From the NCBI GenBank assembly GCA_021234155.1, contig JAJEKV010000018.1, positions 16,028,999 to 16,092,998 on the forward strand: DNA of 64,000 nt, written 5' to 3'. This stretch comes from Isoetes taiwanensis (lineage: Eukaryota > Streptophyta > Lycopodiopsida > Isoetales > Isoetaceae). This document shows positions 10,413-20,118 of the stretch, piece after piece. The number at the start of each line of letters is the position of its first letter. Within the stretch, counting starts at the first letter, position 1. Below the pieces are notes generated by a model. The model ran no database searches. It worked only from the letters and a program-made list of their open reading frames with translations, and was not told the origin of the DNA. The translations under genes and the position numbers were made by a program.

Positions 10413-12347
10413 ATGAAGATCCTCACTTGGAATATAAGGGGAATTAAGGGCCCTTTAAAAAAGAGACAAGCCATAGCTCAAATTAAGCATTATAATGCTG
10501 ACGTCATCCTTCTCCAAAAGCTGAAGCTTTCTACCTTTGAGTGTGGTAACTTGGGGAACTGGATCTATCCTAGATCCTCCTCTTTTTGGATTGAGTCTTG
10601 TGGTGCTAATGGAGGTTTAACAATTATCTGGAAGGATATTAATCATTATTATTTTTATAATAGTCCTTCTAAAACGTGGCAATATGTTACTCTATCAGTG
10701 TCTAATTCTTTCTTTGGGATTATCAATATTTATGCCTCTACCAATCCTAAAGATAGGGAACCTATTTGATTTGAGATTAACAACTGGATTTCTTCTCAAA
10801 GTATTGATAATTGGATTGTGGCTGGTGACTTCGATAATACTCCTTCTTGGGATCTAAAATTGGGGAATAAGTTCAATATAACAAGAGCTGAAAAAAGTCA
10901 TTGGGATGCTCTTATTTGTGATACTAAAATTATTCATATTCCCTCTTTTGCTTCAACTTACACTTGGTTTAATAAGCAGAAGGACAATGCAAGGATTTAT
11001 TGTACTCTTGATAGATTCTATGCCTCCAATCCTTCTTCTGCAATGTGGGATAACAGTTTTGTTACAAGTGATGAGGGTACTTCTATATCAGATCATCAGC
11101 CTCAATTCCTTCATACCTCTCAGATCACTCAAATTCAAAGAACAGGAAATATTCTGTACAAACTTAATGCTTCTCTTCTTTCCAATGATAAGTTCTGTTC
11201 TCAGTTTATGAGCTTCTGTAATAATCTTGATGAGAATAATGGTATGGATAATGATTCTGTATCTATGAAAAACTTCTATTTTAAGATTAAGGAAATCAAG
11301 GATTTGATCAAGAAGTGGTCTAAGCCCAAGCCTGATGAGAGTCATATGGCTAAAGAATATCTGCTCAGGTACATGAAAGAAGTTAGATCTCTGCTTCAAA
11401 ATGATCCCTATAACTTAAATTTGTAGCTGGGGGAAGATATCTTAGAGAGGCAAATTAGAAACATTGAAGAGTTAGAAGCTAAAAGTGCTGCTATTAGATG
11501 CAAAATCAAGTATACAAATGAAATGGATTATGGAAGTACAAAGTTCTTTTTTAGGGTGGCAAAAAATAGATTGTTGAGGAACTCTATATTTGAGATTAAG
11601 GATGAATCTGGCCTAATTCATACCAGCCAAAGGGATATTGCCAATACTTTTCATTCTAAGTATAAGGACCTTTTCGAATGTAAACCTATTCCCTCTAATG
11701 ATCTTGAGAATGCAAATGCTTTTAATTCTTCCATTGACACTATTCTTCCTTCTGCCTCTGATAATATGGATTATTCTATAGTTTCTCTGCCTTTTTGGGA
11801 AGAAATTTTCAAAATTCTTAATAGTTTCAGCAATGGGAAATCCCCTGGTCCAGGTGGATTTTCTGTTGAGGTCTATATTAAATTTTGGGATATCCTGAAG
11901 AATGATCTTACATCTCTTGTTCATTGTTTCTGGAAGGTTGAGCATTTGCATCCATCCATTTCTAGTGGTTTCATCCCTTTGGTCTCTAAAGTTGATCATC
12001 CTACCAATCTTCATAATTGGAGGCCTCTCTCTTTAATCAATACTACTTATAAGCTCTGTGCCAAGATCATTGCTTCTAGACTTAAAAATTTTCTGCAGAG
12101 AAACATCAGCCTCAATCAGTCTGCCTTTCTATCTAAAAGATATATTCTGGATAATTATATGGCTGCTATGGAGGGTCCCCACTGGAACAAGACTTCCAAT
12201 CAAAATTGTGTTTCTGCTTAAATTGGACTTTGTGCTTTTGATTCTGTGAGATGAGATTTCCTTGACTTTGCTATGTGTAAGCTTGGCTTCCTTCATAAAT
12301 TGAGAAATCTTATTCATGGTTTAAACTCTCGCTCTAATTCAGTTGTA
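10413..12347 (+). pseudogene. Outer LINE ORF2, part 1: endonuclease and start of RT
   Basis: Starts MKILTWNIRGIKGP, the usual N-terminus of a plant L1 apurinic-type endonuclease. Later EN blocks AGDFDNTPSWD and SDHQPQF are present. The catalytic Glu of the LLQE block is changed to Lys (AAG, 10518-10520), so the nuclease would be inactive. Stops interrupt the frame at 10768-10770, 11424-11426 and 12219-12221. RT begins with GKSPGPGGFSVEVY, then NWRPLSLINTTYKL and NQSAFLSKRYILDNY. The sequence breaks inside the RT domain at 12347, where the inner LINE entered. Confidence 0.88.
12339..12347. repeat. Target-site duplication of inner LINE, left copy
   Basis: TCAGTTGTA directly precedes the inner LINE and recurs at 31737-31745 directly after its poly-A tail. 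Rejoining at this point restores the collinearity of the outer ORF2. Confidence 0.9.
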
Positions 12348-12401
12348 GGAAGATCCAAAAGGAGACATGGAGGAATCCTTTTTGGGAGAAGGCGCTAGCA
12401 G

Positions 12402-14843
12402 ATGCGCCTTCTTGGTAAGGTAGAGAGAGAAATAGTGAACAGGATGGATCGAGCAGTGGGGCCAACAGGATCTGTGCAGGGTGTCGAGGGGACCAAGGGT
12501 ACGGTTAGGGCAGGCTTGGGTACAGGGAACGGGAAAGAGGTAGGAAAAGAGACAGAGGTGATAGGGCAGGTTTCAGAGGATGGAGAAAAGACATTGGGAA
12601 AAGGAATGTATGATTTGGGCAAAGAGATGGCAGAGCTTTTTCAGAACATGGCCAAAATCCTGATTGGAAAAGGAACAGAGAAAGCTGAAAAGCCATTCTT
12701 TGTCTGTGGCGATTGGCTTATTCCTTGCATGGCGGACGAGAACATGGCTAGAAGAACACGCTCTCAATCGATCTCCCCAGTGCAAATGCAGAGCCAGCTA
12801 GTGCAACCGTTACTGGATGAGGTCAACCGGGAACAGAGGAGGATGTTGCAGAAACAACAAAACAAGACAAAACATGAGTTTCGAGGTATCCCTCTCTTAA
12901 AGCATGCTTTTATTCCTAACAGACAGAAAGAACTAGAATCCAAAGCTGTCATCGGCTGTATTAGACATGAGGGTGTGAAACTTTCAACAATCAGACTGGA
13001 ACTCAGTAAAATGGGAAAGAATATTAATATAAGGAGTATGTTCTGGCTCGATTTTCCTTTTTTTGTGGTTGAATGTGAGGATACCCAGACCGTGCAGTTC
13101 CTGTTAAAAAAAGGGACCATCTTTAAGGCAAACTCACAGTTTTATTTCCAGAAATGGAACGCCAAATTTGACCCAAATGACCTGAAGGAATTGTTTCACC
13201 CCGCCTCATGCTCAATTCAAGGGCTCAGTCCCATGTATTGGCACGAGGAGATCTTCAAGCACCTGTTTGTTGAAATAGGTGATTACATTGGGTGGGAGGC
13301 GATCCCGGAGAGAGCTCCCAGAATTTGGGTACAGATTGATATTCTCAAAGATATACCTAAGGAAGTAAAGTACTTAGATTACTACGGGGAGGAGAAAAAG
13401 TTGAAATTAGAGTGGAGTGGTCTTCCAACCCCATGTGGTATCTGTGGACTCAGATTACATGGAGGGGGGGTATGTCAAGGAAAATGGGTCAATTCAGTGA
13501 ACAAAAAGGCTCCCGAACCCATAATAAACAAGGAAATCTCAAACCCAACCAATGTGAAGGATAGTTGGACTCCTGTAAATGGAAGGAAAAAGAATAAGAA
13601 TGGTAGTGCTTATAAAAAAGCAAGGAGACAAAGGGCCAGACAGGAAAAGGAGAAAATGGATAACGAAAATCAAGTATCGAGGAAGTCTATAAAAATGTGG
13701 AAAAAGAAAAATGAACATAAAAAGATGGCAGAAAAGGTCAAGGTCTTGGTCAAAGCTGGGGAGGGTCAAGATAAAGGAAAAGACTTGGTCCAACCTGGAA
13801 GTCTTTGTATTACTCCTGCTCACCTGATCAGGAGTAATACATTAACTATTGCTGAACCTTCTCTCCCTCCAATCAATGATTACCCTGAATCTTCTGATTC
13901 AGATATGTCGGCTGGAGGAACTTTACTGATAAAAGGGGACTGTTCAAGAGGGTTGTATGCTAGTCCTGCAAATCTCAATTTCTCCCCAGAGGAACAGACA
14001 GGGAAAGAGCCAAAGGATGATCAAGAATTGCATGAGGTACTGCTGGAATTGATGGAAAGACAGGAAGATATGGAAAAGGAGATTGTCCCAAACACACCAC
14101 TACTCTCAGGGCAGATAGATCAGGCCAATGATCATCAGTCAAATGAGAAATATAAGTTCTTCACAAAATCACCCATGGATTTTGATAACATGGGTAGCAG
14201 TATGGAGGAAGGTACTAAGGAGATCACTTTCTCCTTAGATGAAAACAATGTAAACACTGACCCTATAAGTCCTACAGGCCAGGGGGTGGGTAGCCAATCA
14301 GAGATGCAACCTAATGGCCTAGAAGTTGACAGCAATGTCAATAGGCTAATAAGCCCATTAGGTACTATGGCTGATACACTTGATGCAGATAAAGAAAATT
14401 TCTTTACTCCAGCTCGGAAAGATGAGGGATCCAATCTCTTGCCAGGTGGCCTGGGAATTTTAGGAGGTAGACCAATAAGTCCATGGAAGCAGCCTTTGCC
14501 AAATGGCCTGGGAACCAACTGGAATAGACCAACAAGTCCTCTTGGACAATCTTATACAGAAGGCATTGGAATTCAACAAAATACACCAATAAGTCCAAAT
14601 GAAAATTGCAAATTAGATGGCCTGGTAATTGTACCTGAAAAGGGCAATAGGCCAATAAGCCCATCTAAAAGCATCCTAGCTGAAATCAATGGGAATGTAT
14701 GCACTAAGGAACCAGTGGTAGATGAAGAGAAGTTCTATACCCCTCACACAAAAAAGAGAGGTCCCAAAGTGGTACACTTTACAGAAAATAGCCCAGCTCT
14801 GAATCTGAGAAGTCAGGGCAGGAAGAAACTCTTTGGTCAATGA
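12402..14843 (+). CDS. LINE ORF1 protein: DUF4283-like domain, CCHC knuckle, S/T-P-rich tail
   Basis: This is an uninterrupted 813-residue frame and the likely RNA-binding (ORF1p) component of the LINE particle. Residues about 180-330 resemble DUF4283, the domain usual in plant L1 ORF1. A zinc knuckle follows with the exact spacing C345-X2-C348-X4-H353-X4-C358. Residues about 390-460 form a Lys/Arg-rich charged stretch that may bind nucleic acid or direct nuclear entry. The C-terminal third is acidic and Ser/Pro-rich, with P-I/T-S-P or LISP motifs at residues about 621, 649, 691, 710, 729 and 751. The ATG at 12402 is the first in this frame in the element; a short out-of-frame ATG lies just upstream. 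The stop overlaps the ORF2 start as ATGA. The domain assignments rest on motif recognition only. Confidence 0.88.
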   Translation: MRLLGKVEREIVNRMDRAVGPTGSVQGVEGTKGTVRAGLGTGNGKEVGKETEVIGQVSEDGEKTLGKGMYDLGKEMAELFQNMAKILIGKGTEKAEKPFFVCGDWLIPCMADENMARRTRSQSISPVQMQSQLVQPLLDEVNREQRRMLQKQQNKTKHEFRGIPLLKHAFIPNRQKELESKAVIGCIRHEGVKLSTIRLELSKMGKNINIRSMFWLDFPFFVVECEDTQTVQFLLKKGTIFKANSQFYFQKWNAKFDPNDLKELFHPASCSIQGLSPMYWHEEIFKHLFVEIGDYIGWEAIPERAPRIWVQIDILKDIPKEVKYLDYYGEEKKLKLEWSGLPTPCGICGLRLHGGGVCQGKWVNSVNKKAPEPIINKEISNPTNVKDSWTPVNGRKKNKNGSAYKKARRQRARQEKEKMDNENQVSRKSIKMWKKKNEHKKMAEKVKVLVKAGEGQDKGKDLVQPGSLCITPAHLIRSNTLTIAEPSLPPINDYPESSDSDMSAGGTLLIKGDCSRGLYASPANLNFSPEEQTGKEPKDDQELHEVLLELMERQEDMEKEIVPNTPLLSGQIDQANDHQSNEKYKFFTKSPMDFDNMGSSMEEGTKEITFSLDENNVNTDPISPTGQGVGSQSEMQPNGLEVDSNVNRLISPLGTMADTLDADKENFFTPARKDEGSNLLPGGLGILGGRPISPWKQPLPNGLGTNWNRPTSPLGQSYTEGIGIQQNTPISPNENCKLDGLVIVPEKGNRPISPSKSILAEINGNVCTKEPVVDEEKFYTPHTKKRGPKVVHFTENSPALNLRSQGRKKLFGQ

Positions 14844-17526
14844 AGATCACTACATGGAACCTAAGAGGAATAAAAGGTCCTCTAAAAAAGGAAAAGAGCT
14901 TTAATAGCTATTAGAGATATGAAAGCTGATATTATTCTGTTACAAGAGCACAGATTACCTGAATTTGAAGCATCAAATTTGGGGAAATGGATCATACCAG
15001 ATGGAGATTCAATTTGGGCCAAAGCAGATGGCACAAAAGGTGGGATCTGTACAGTCTGGAAAGGGTTTGAGTGTTTGGAAAGATACAAACATAACAGTGG
15101 GAGATGGACTACAACTGTATTGAAGAAAGGGATGAATACCTTAGGAGTAATCAATGTCTATGCCTCCACAGAACCTGCAGAAAGAGAGGATCAGTGGAAA
15201 CAAATAAACACATGGATTCAAGCACACCACATCAAGAATTGGCTTATGGCAGGTGACTTCAATAATACACCTGTCTGGGATCAAAAACTAGGTAAACAAA
15301 TTAATATGTCCAAGGGAGAGAGACTGACATGGGATGAGTTGATGTCCAACTTTGTCTATTTCCCTCCCTCTTCCTCTTATCAATATTCCTGGAGCAATAA
15401 GAGAAAGGGAGATCAAAGGACATACTGTCTTTTAGACAGATTCTACTTGTGCAACAATGATCTGAAGGATTGGGATAATTTGTTCACCTCATGTGATGTG
15501 GGGAATTCTATCTCAGACCACTATCCCCAATTTTTGGGGAATGTGGCACCATCTCAAAAATGGGGAGAGAATACTTCATTCAAATTCAACACAGGTCTGT
15601 TACAAAATAAACAATTTTGTATGGAGTTTCTTGAATTCTATAAACAGCTCCCAAAAGTTCCCCTCACTGAATCCATGAACTCATTTGTGCAAAAAATGAA
15701 GAAAATTAAAAACTGGATCAAGGAGTGGGGAAAACAGTGGAATCTAAAAAGGAAGAAGGAGAAACAGGAAGTGTATGAGGCCATGAGGGAACTCAGGAAG
15801 AAACTGTTCCAAGATAAGGCCAATCAGACCTGGCAAGATATGGAATCAGAGATGGAAATTAAGGTTAAACAGATTGAGGAAGCTGAAGCAAAGAGCTTGG
15901 CAGTAAGAAGTAAATGTAGGTACATCAACGAAATGGATGATGCTGGATCTGCTTTCTTCTATAGGACAGCAAAAAACAGAATTTTAAACAATGGTATAGT
16001 AGAAGTAAAAGATGGGAAAGGAAATCTGTTAACCAAACAGCAGGAGATAAAGGAGTTCTTTCATAAGGAATACAAGGATCTGTTCTCCAAGTATGAGGTG
16101 GATGATAAGGTGGTGAATGAGTTCTTTGCAACAATTCCCAAAGGGCCAGATATTGAAGATGAAGATCTGTTGGCAATCCCTAGGGAGAAGGAAATCAAGG
16201 AGACAATTCAAGCCATGGCACATGGGAAAAGCCCAGGTCCTGATGGATTCCAGCCTGAATTTTATATGGAATTTTGGGGGAGCATGAAAGATGATATTAT
16301 AACGTTCATACAGGGGGCATGGCAAGCTAAATATTTACATCCTGCTGTTAATGCTGGACATATCACTCTCATACCAAAAGTCAGCAGTCCAGTCAATTTA
16401 GGGGATTGGAGGCCAATCTCACTTACTAATACCACATACAAGGTGTTAGCTAAGATACTAGCAAACAGACTGAAACCAAGCTTGATTAGAGTGATCAATC
16501 CTTGTCAGTCAGCTTTCTTGCCACAAAGGAATATCTTGGATAATTACATTGGAGCTGTGGAAGGACTACACTGGAACAAGCTATCCAAGCAGGAATGCAT
16601 GATGCTCAAATTGGATTTTAGGAGAGCATATGACACAATAAGTTGGCAATTCTTAGAGAAAGCAATGGCACACCTGGGGTACCCACCAATGGTATATCAA
16701 AAGGTATTTGGTTTTAACACAACAACTACTTCTGCTCTAATAATTAATGGATCTCCATCGAGTCATTTCTCGTGTAACAGAGGAGTAAGGCAAGGATGTC
16801 CTCTTGCCCCTTACTTATTTCTCATTGTAGCTGAAGTGTTAACTAAATTGGTGATGCAAATGCAAGAAGAGGGAGATATCCAAGGACTGCAATTACCAGG
16901 TGGAGAAGGTTGCTTTTCTATCATGCAATATGCAGATGACACTTTTGTGTTCTTGAAAAGGGATAACAAAAGCCTGTCAAACTTCTTGGCTGCCATGGAC
17001 AAGTTTGGTAACATATCAGGGGTAACTTTAAATAAAAGTAAATGTGCCATAATCTTGGATTCCCAGGAAAGTACTTTACAAGGAATCAAAGTTTTGAACA
17101 AGGAGGCTGCAACTGTGATATTGGGAATTCCCCTTGCCTTGAATTCTTCTCTTAAAGGCCTATGGGAACCAATTGTGGGCAGAATTAAAAAGAAACTAGG
17201 GGCATATTCATCATCCTTGTCTTTGGCTGGCAGGGTCCAAATAGCTAATGCAGTAATTGGGAGTACACATGTATATTTCTCCTCAAAGAATTATAGCGCA
17301 CAGGGACTCATATGCCAAGATAGAGGCAAAGAATTAGGAAGTTTATTTGGCAGGGGCACACATAAGGTAGCATGGGGGATCTGATCAAATCAAAAAGGAA
17401 GGGGGACTAGGTTGCAAGGATCCGTTTATTCGTGCATGTGCACTAGCAAAGAAAGATGATTTGGAGAGCTATCCACAATTCACCCTCACCAGCTCGGTCG
17501 ATAAGATATGGGATCCAGCAATCCTA
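14840..17526 (+). pseudogene. Inner LINE ORF2: endonuclease and reverse transcriptase
   Basis: ORF2 starts at 14840 (MKITTWNLRGIKGP) inside the ORF1 stop. One extra base in the A-rich stretch near 14890 shifts the frame; 14919-17384 then reads 821 codons without a stop. The endonuclease has the catalytic LLQE block, AGDFNNTPVWD and SDHYPQF. RT blocks follow in order: GKSPGPDGFQPEFY, DWRPISLTNTTYKVLAKILANR, KLDFRRAYDTISW, RGVRQGCPLAPYLF and catalytic YADD at 16929-16940. From about 17285 the sequence is disturbed by small indels and ends in a block repeated at 17666-17960. Apart from the first frameshift the catalytic part looks complete, so this copy was probably recently active. Confidence 0.88.
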
Positions 17527-17960
17527 CCCAGTTGGAAGCCAAAGCCTTACACATCAGTTACCTGACTCTGCCTTTTTTCAATTTACCCCTGGTCCAAATA
17601 CCTCAAATATCCTCAGACGTATGTTTGAGGCATGGAACTTGGCCTCCCTGTGCTACAGACCTCCATCCAAATAGCTAATGCAGTAATTGGGAGTACACAT
17701 GTATATTTCTCCTCAGCAATTATAGCAGACAGGGACTCATATGCCAAGATAGAGGCAGCAATTAGGAAGTTTATTTGGCAGGGCACACATAAGGTAGCAT
17801 GGGGGGATCTGATCAAATCAAAAAAGGAAGGGGGACTAGGTTGCAAGGATCTGTTTATTCAGGCACAGGCACTAGCAGCAAAGATGATTTGGAGAGCTAT
17901 CCACAATAATTCACCCTCACCAGCTCAGAAGCTGATAAGATATTGGATCCAGCAATCCTA
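17236..17960. repeat. Imperfect tandem duplication in LINE ORF2 (period 430 bp)
   Basis: Copy A is 17236-17526 and copy B 17666-17960, with 139 bp of spacer. Both run from TCCAAATAGCTAATGCAG to CCAGCAATCCTA. Copy B keeps an open frame (for example GGLGCKDLFIQAQAL), while copy A is full of small changes. Most of these fall at CAG or CTG in copy B (CAGCAA against CAAAGAA, GATCTG against GATCCG). This may be a real duplication or two renderings of one locus left by assembly. Confidence 0.8.
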
Positions 17961-19240
17961 GCTAATGCAGCGTTTGGAGGATCTTCGGGTCCCGCGTGAA
18001 ATAAGAGCCATGTTTGCTCGCCTATATGAGAAGGTAATTGTCCAGCTTTGTTTTTCTTTAAGTGAGAAATGCAGTAAGCAAATTATTAGCAACATTGGAG
18101 TGAAGCAAGGTTGTCCAGCATCGCCAACGCTTTTTGGAGTATACATTGATGAGCTTGAAGAGTGGCTTAAGGAAAATTGCTTGGAGGGGGCATTTATTAC
18201 AGATTATTTAGTACAACTGTTGCTCTATGCTGATGATATAGTTCTTATTGCACGATCCGAGAGACAGTTTGCAAAAGCATCTAAATGTATTGAAAAGGTT
18301 TTGTGAGCTTACGAGATGATCAGAATCTAGAAAAGACAAAAAGTCATGGTGTTTGGTACTAGAAAAGTATGTAATTTATACTATGACGGGATGTGTGGTG
18401 GAACAGTACATAATTACAGATACTTGGGCCTAGAGGTAACGTGAGATACTTTATACGTGGAATGCCGCATGGACAAAAGAGTAAATGCAAAAGTGTAAGA
18501 GCACTATTTGGAATGCAGTGCAAAATGTCGCGACAATTCAATTGTGGGACCTGGACTATGCGCCATCATTTGTATAGAGCACTTGTGCAACCAAAGTGGT
18601 TCTCAGATGGTTGCCAAGTATGGGGTCCGTGGCTATCACGCAAGAAATGGAAAAGCATTGAACGGTAAGCGTAAACGCTCGATGGATGAGCTCTGAGTTA
18701 AACTCCAAACACCGCATCTACCGCCGCTTAAGCGGGAATGTTGCCTTTAGAGGCGGAGGCTCTTTGCCAATTTATAAGATATGTGCTTAGAGTTCAATCT
18801 CTAACGCCAGATAGATTGCCACATAAGGTATTAGAAGCAAGCCGTGAACATGGTTGGTATCATAAGGGAGTTGGTGGTTGAACCGCTGGGGCATCTCAAT
18901 GATAGATATGCCTACAACGCCGTAAGGGATCGTGGAATGGGTCAGGATGAAAGTTACTGATAAAATATGGGCAAATGCTCAAGGAAAAATGGAATTCTAC
19001 AAAAGAGAGATTAATCCTATGGTCACCTACACACCGCAAAGCAATATCTCCTTGATCATTTACCTAGAGCACACCAACACTTGATTTGTCGGATGCGAGT
19101 TAGCTCCCATCACCTACGAATTGAGTGTGGACGATGGCGTCAGATTCCTAGGGACCAGAGAACATGTGAAGTTTGCGGCGCACAAGAAGTTGAAGATGAA
19201 CACCATTTTCTTATTGCCCGCCCAAAGTATGATGCACCAT
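17961..19240 (+). pseudogene. RT and C-terminal finger of RTE-like LINE
   Basis: The open part, 17965-18306, reads QRLEDLRVPREIRAMF, GVKQGCPASPTLFGVYIDEL and LLYADDIVLIA, with YADD at 18226-18237. Broken frames continue with FGMQCKMSRQF and DGCQVWGPWLS (18441-18668) and LPHKVLEASREHGWY near 18820. A C-terminal block with IPRDQRTCEVCGAQ, then EDEHHFLIARPKYD, lies at about 19140-19230, where an Arg stands at a likely zinc-ligand Cys position. Many stops and frameshifts mark it as dead. Confidence 0.75.
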
Positions 19241-19487
19241 AAGAGATCGCCATGGATTGAAAGAGTCGGATCTTGAAATGTATTTACAGCTTTTTCATTA
19301 CGCCACGATTAGCATTTGCATCTCTCCTTGAGGAGATATGGCAAGTTCGTGAGGTTTCTTTGCAGCGATGGACTGATTTGTCCCTCAGTTTGTAGCACCT
19401 TTATGTTTGTTTCTGATATTTCGTCTCCTAGACCGTAGGGTCTCTATGAGATAGTGAATAAATTTACTTTACTTTACTTTACTATTG
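17961..19487 (+). mobile_element. 5'-truncated LINE of a second lineage (RTE-like), TTTAC tail
   Basis: The RT type here differs from the surrounding L1. It begins mid-RT, lacks an endonuclease and ends in (TTTAC)n at about 19463-19483, a short-repeat tail typical of RTE-type elements rather than poly-A. ATGCA occurs at both margins (17965-17969 and 19488-19492) but is too short to call a firm target duplication. After it, L1 ORF2 sequence resumes. Confidence 0.7.
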
Positions 19488-20118
19488 ATGCAAGATCCAA
19501 GGAGGTAAATTTCTTTTGGCATCCTGGTATACTTGATAGTGATAATGAATGCCTAGCATGTAGACATCCTCAGAAATATATGCAGTGGAATAAGGCAGGG
19601 ATCAGACAGATAGGAGACTTGAAGGATGATGCACAAGGGTGGAAATCTTGGACTGAGGTAGCTAGAATAACCAAAGGATCTAATCTGGATAGGAAAATAT
19701 ACAAGATGGTGATGGATAAAGTCAAACACTGTGATGATCTGGTCAGTAGTGACAGTCAATGGACAATGAAAGGAAAGAGTACATATTCAGTTAAAGAGAT
19801 ATACAGGGCCCTAATTACACATAAAGAATCAAGAGCATCCCAATTATGGAACTGTAGTGAGGCAGATTTAGCTTCTGTCTGCAAAAAAGGATGGAGGAAT
19901 TATACTGCAAATAAAGTTAAAATCTTCAGCTGGCTCATCCTGCACCAGGGATTAGTGACAAACTGGAGAAGATCCAAATTTGATCCAAACATACCACAGG
20001 AATGCCCACTGGGATGTGGAGAAATAGAATATTCTAACCATGTCTTCCAATGCAAAAACATAGCAGAATTCTGGAACTGGACTACCCAAGTCAATAAAGG
20101 ATCAATTGGAGAGGGTGG
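19488..20118 (+). pseudogene. Inner LINE ORF2, C-terminal zf-RVT region
   Basis: The L1 ORF2 resumes after the RTE fragment as one frame (with WKSWTEVARITKG, WTMKGKSTYSVKEIYRAL and VKIFSWLILHQGL). It includes a finger CPLGCGEIEYSNHVFQC, spacing C-X3-C-X7-H-X3-C, typical of the zf-RVT domain near the end of plant L1 ORF2. It stops at 20118 where the gypsy LTR begins and continues at 30852. Part of the linker between RT and this region was lost around the duplication and RTE insertion. Confidence 0.85.
20114..20118. repeat. Target-site duplication of gypsy copy 1, left
   Basis: GGTGG, repeated at 30847-30851 directly after the other LTR. Confidence 0.88.

Noticed and set aside
12395-12785. Several minus-strand frames opposite LINE ORF1
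   Set aside because: Shadows of ORF1, which has a recognisable domain structure on the plus strand.
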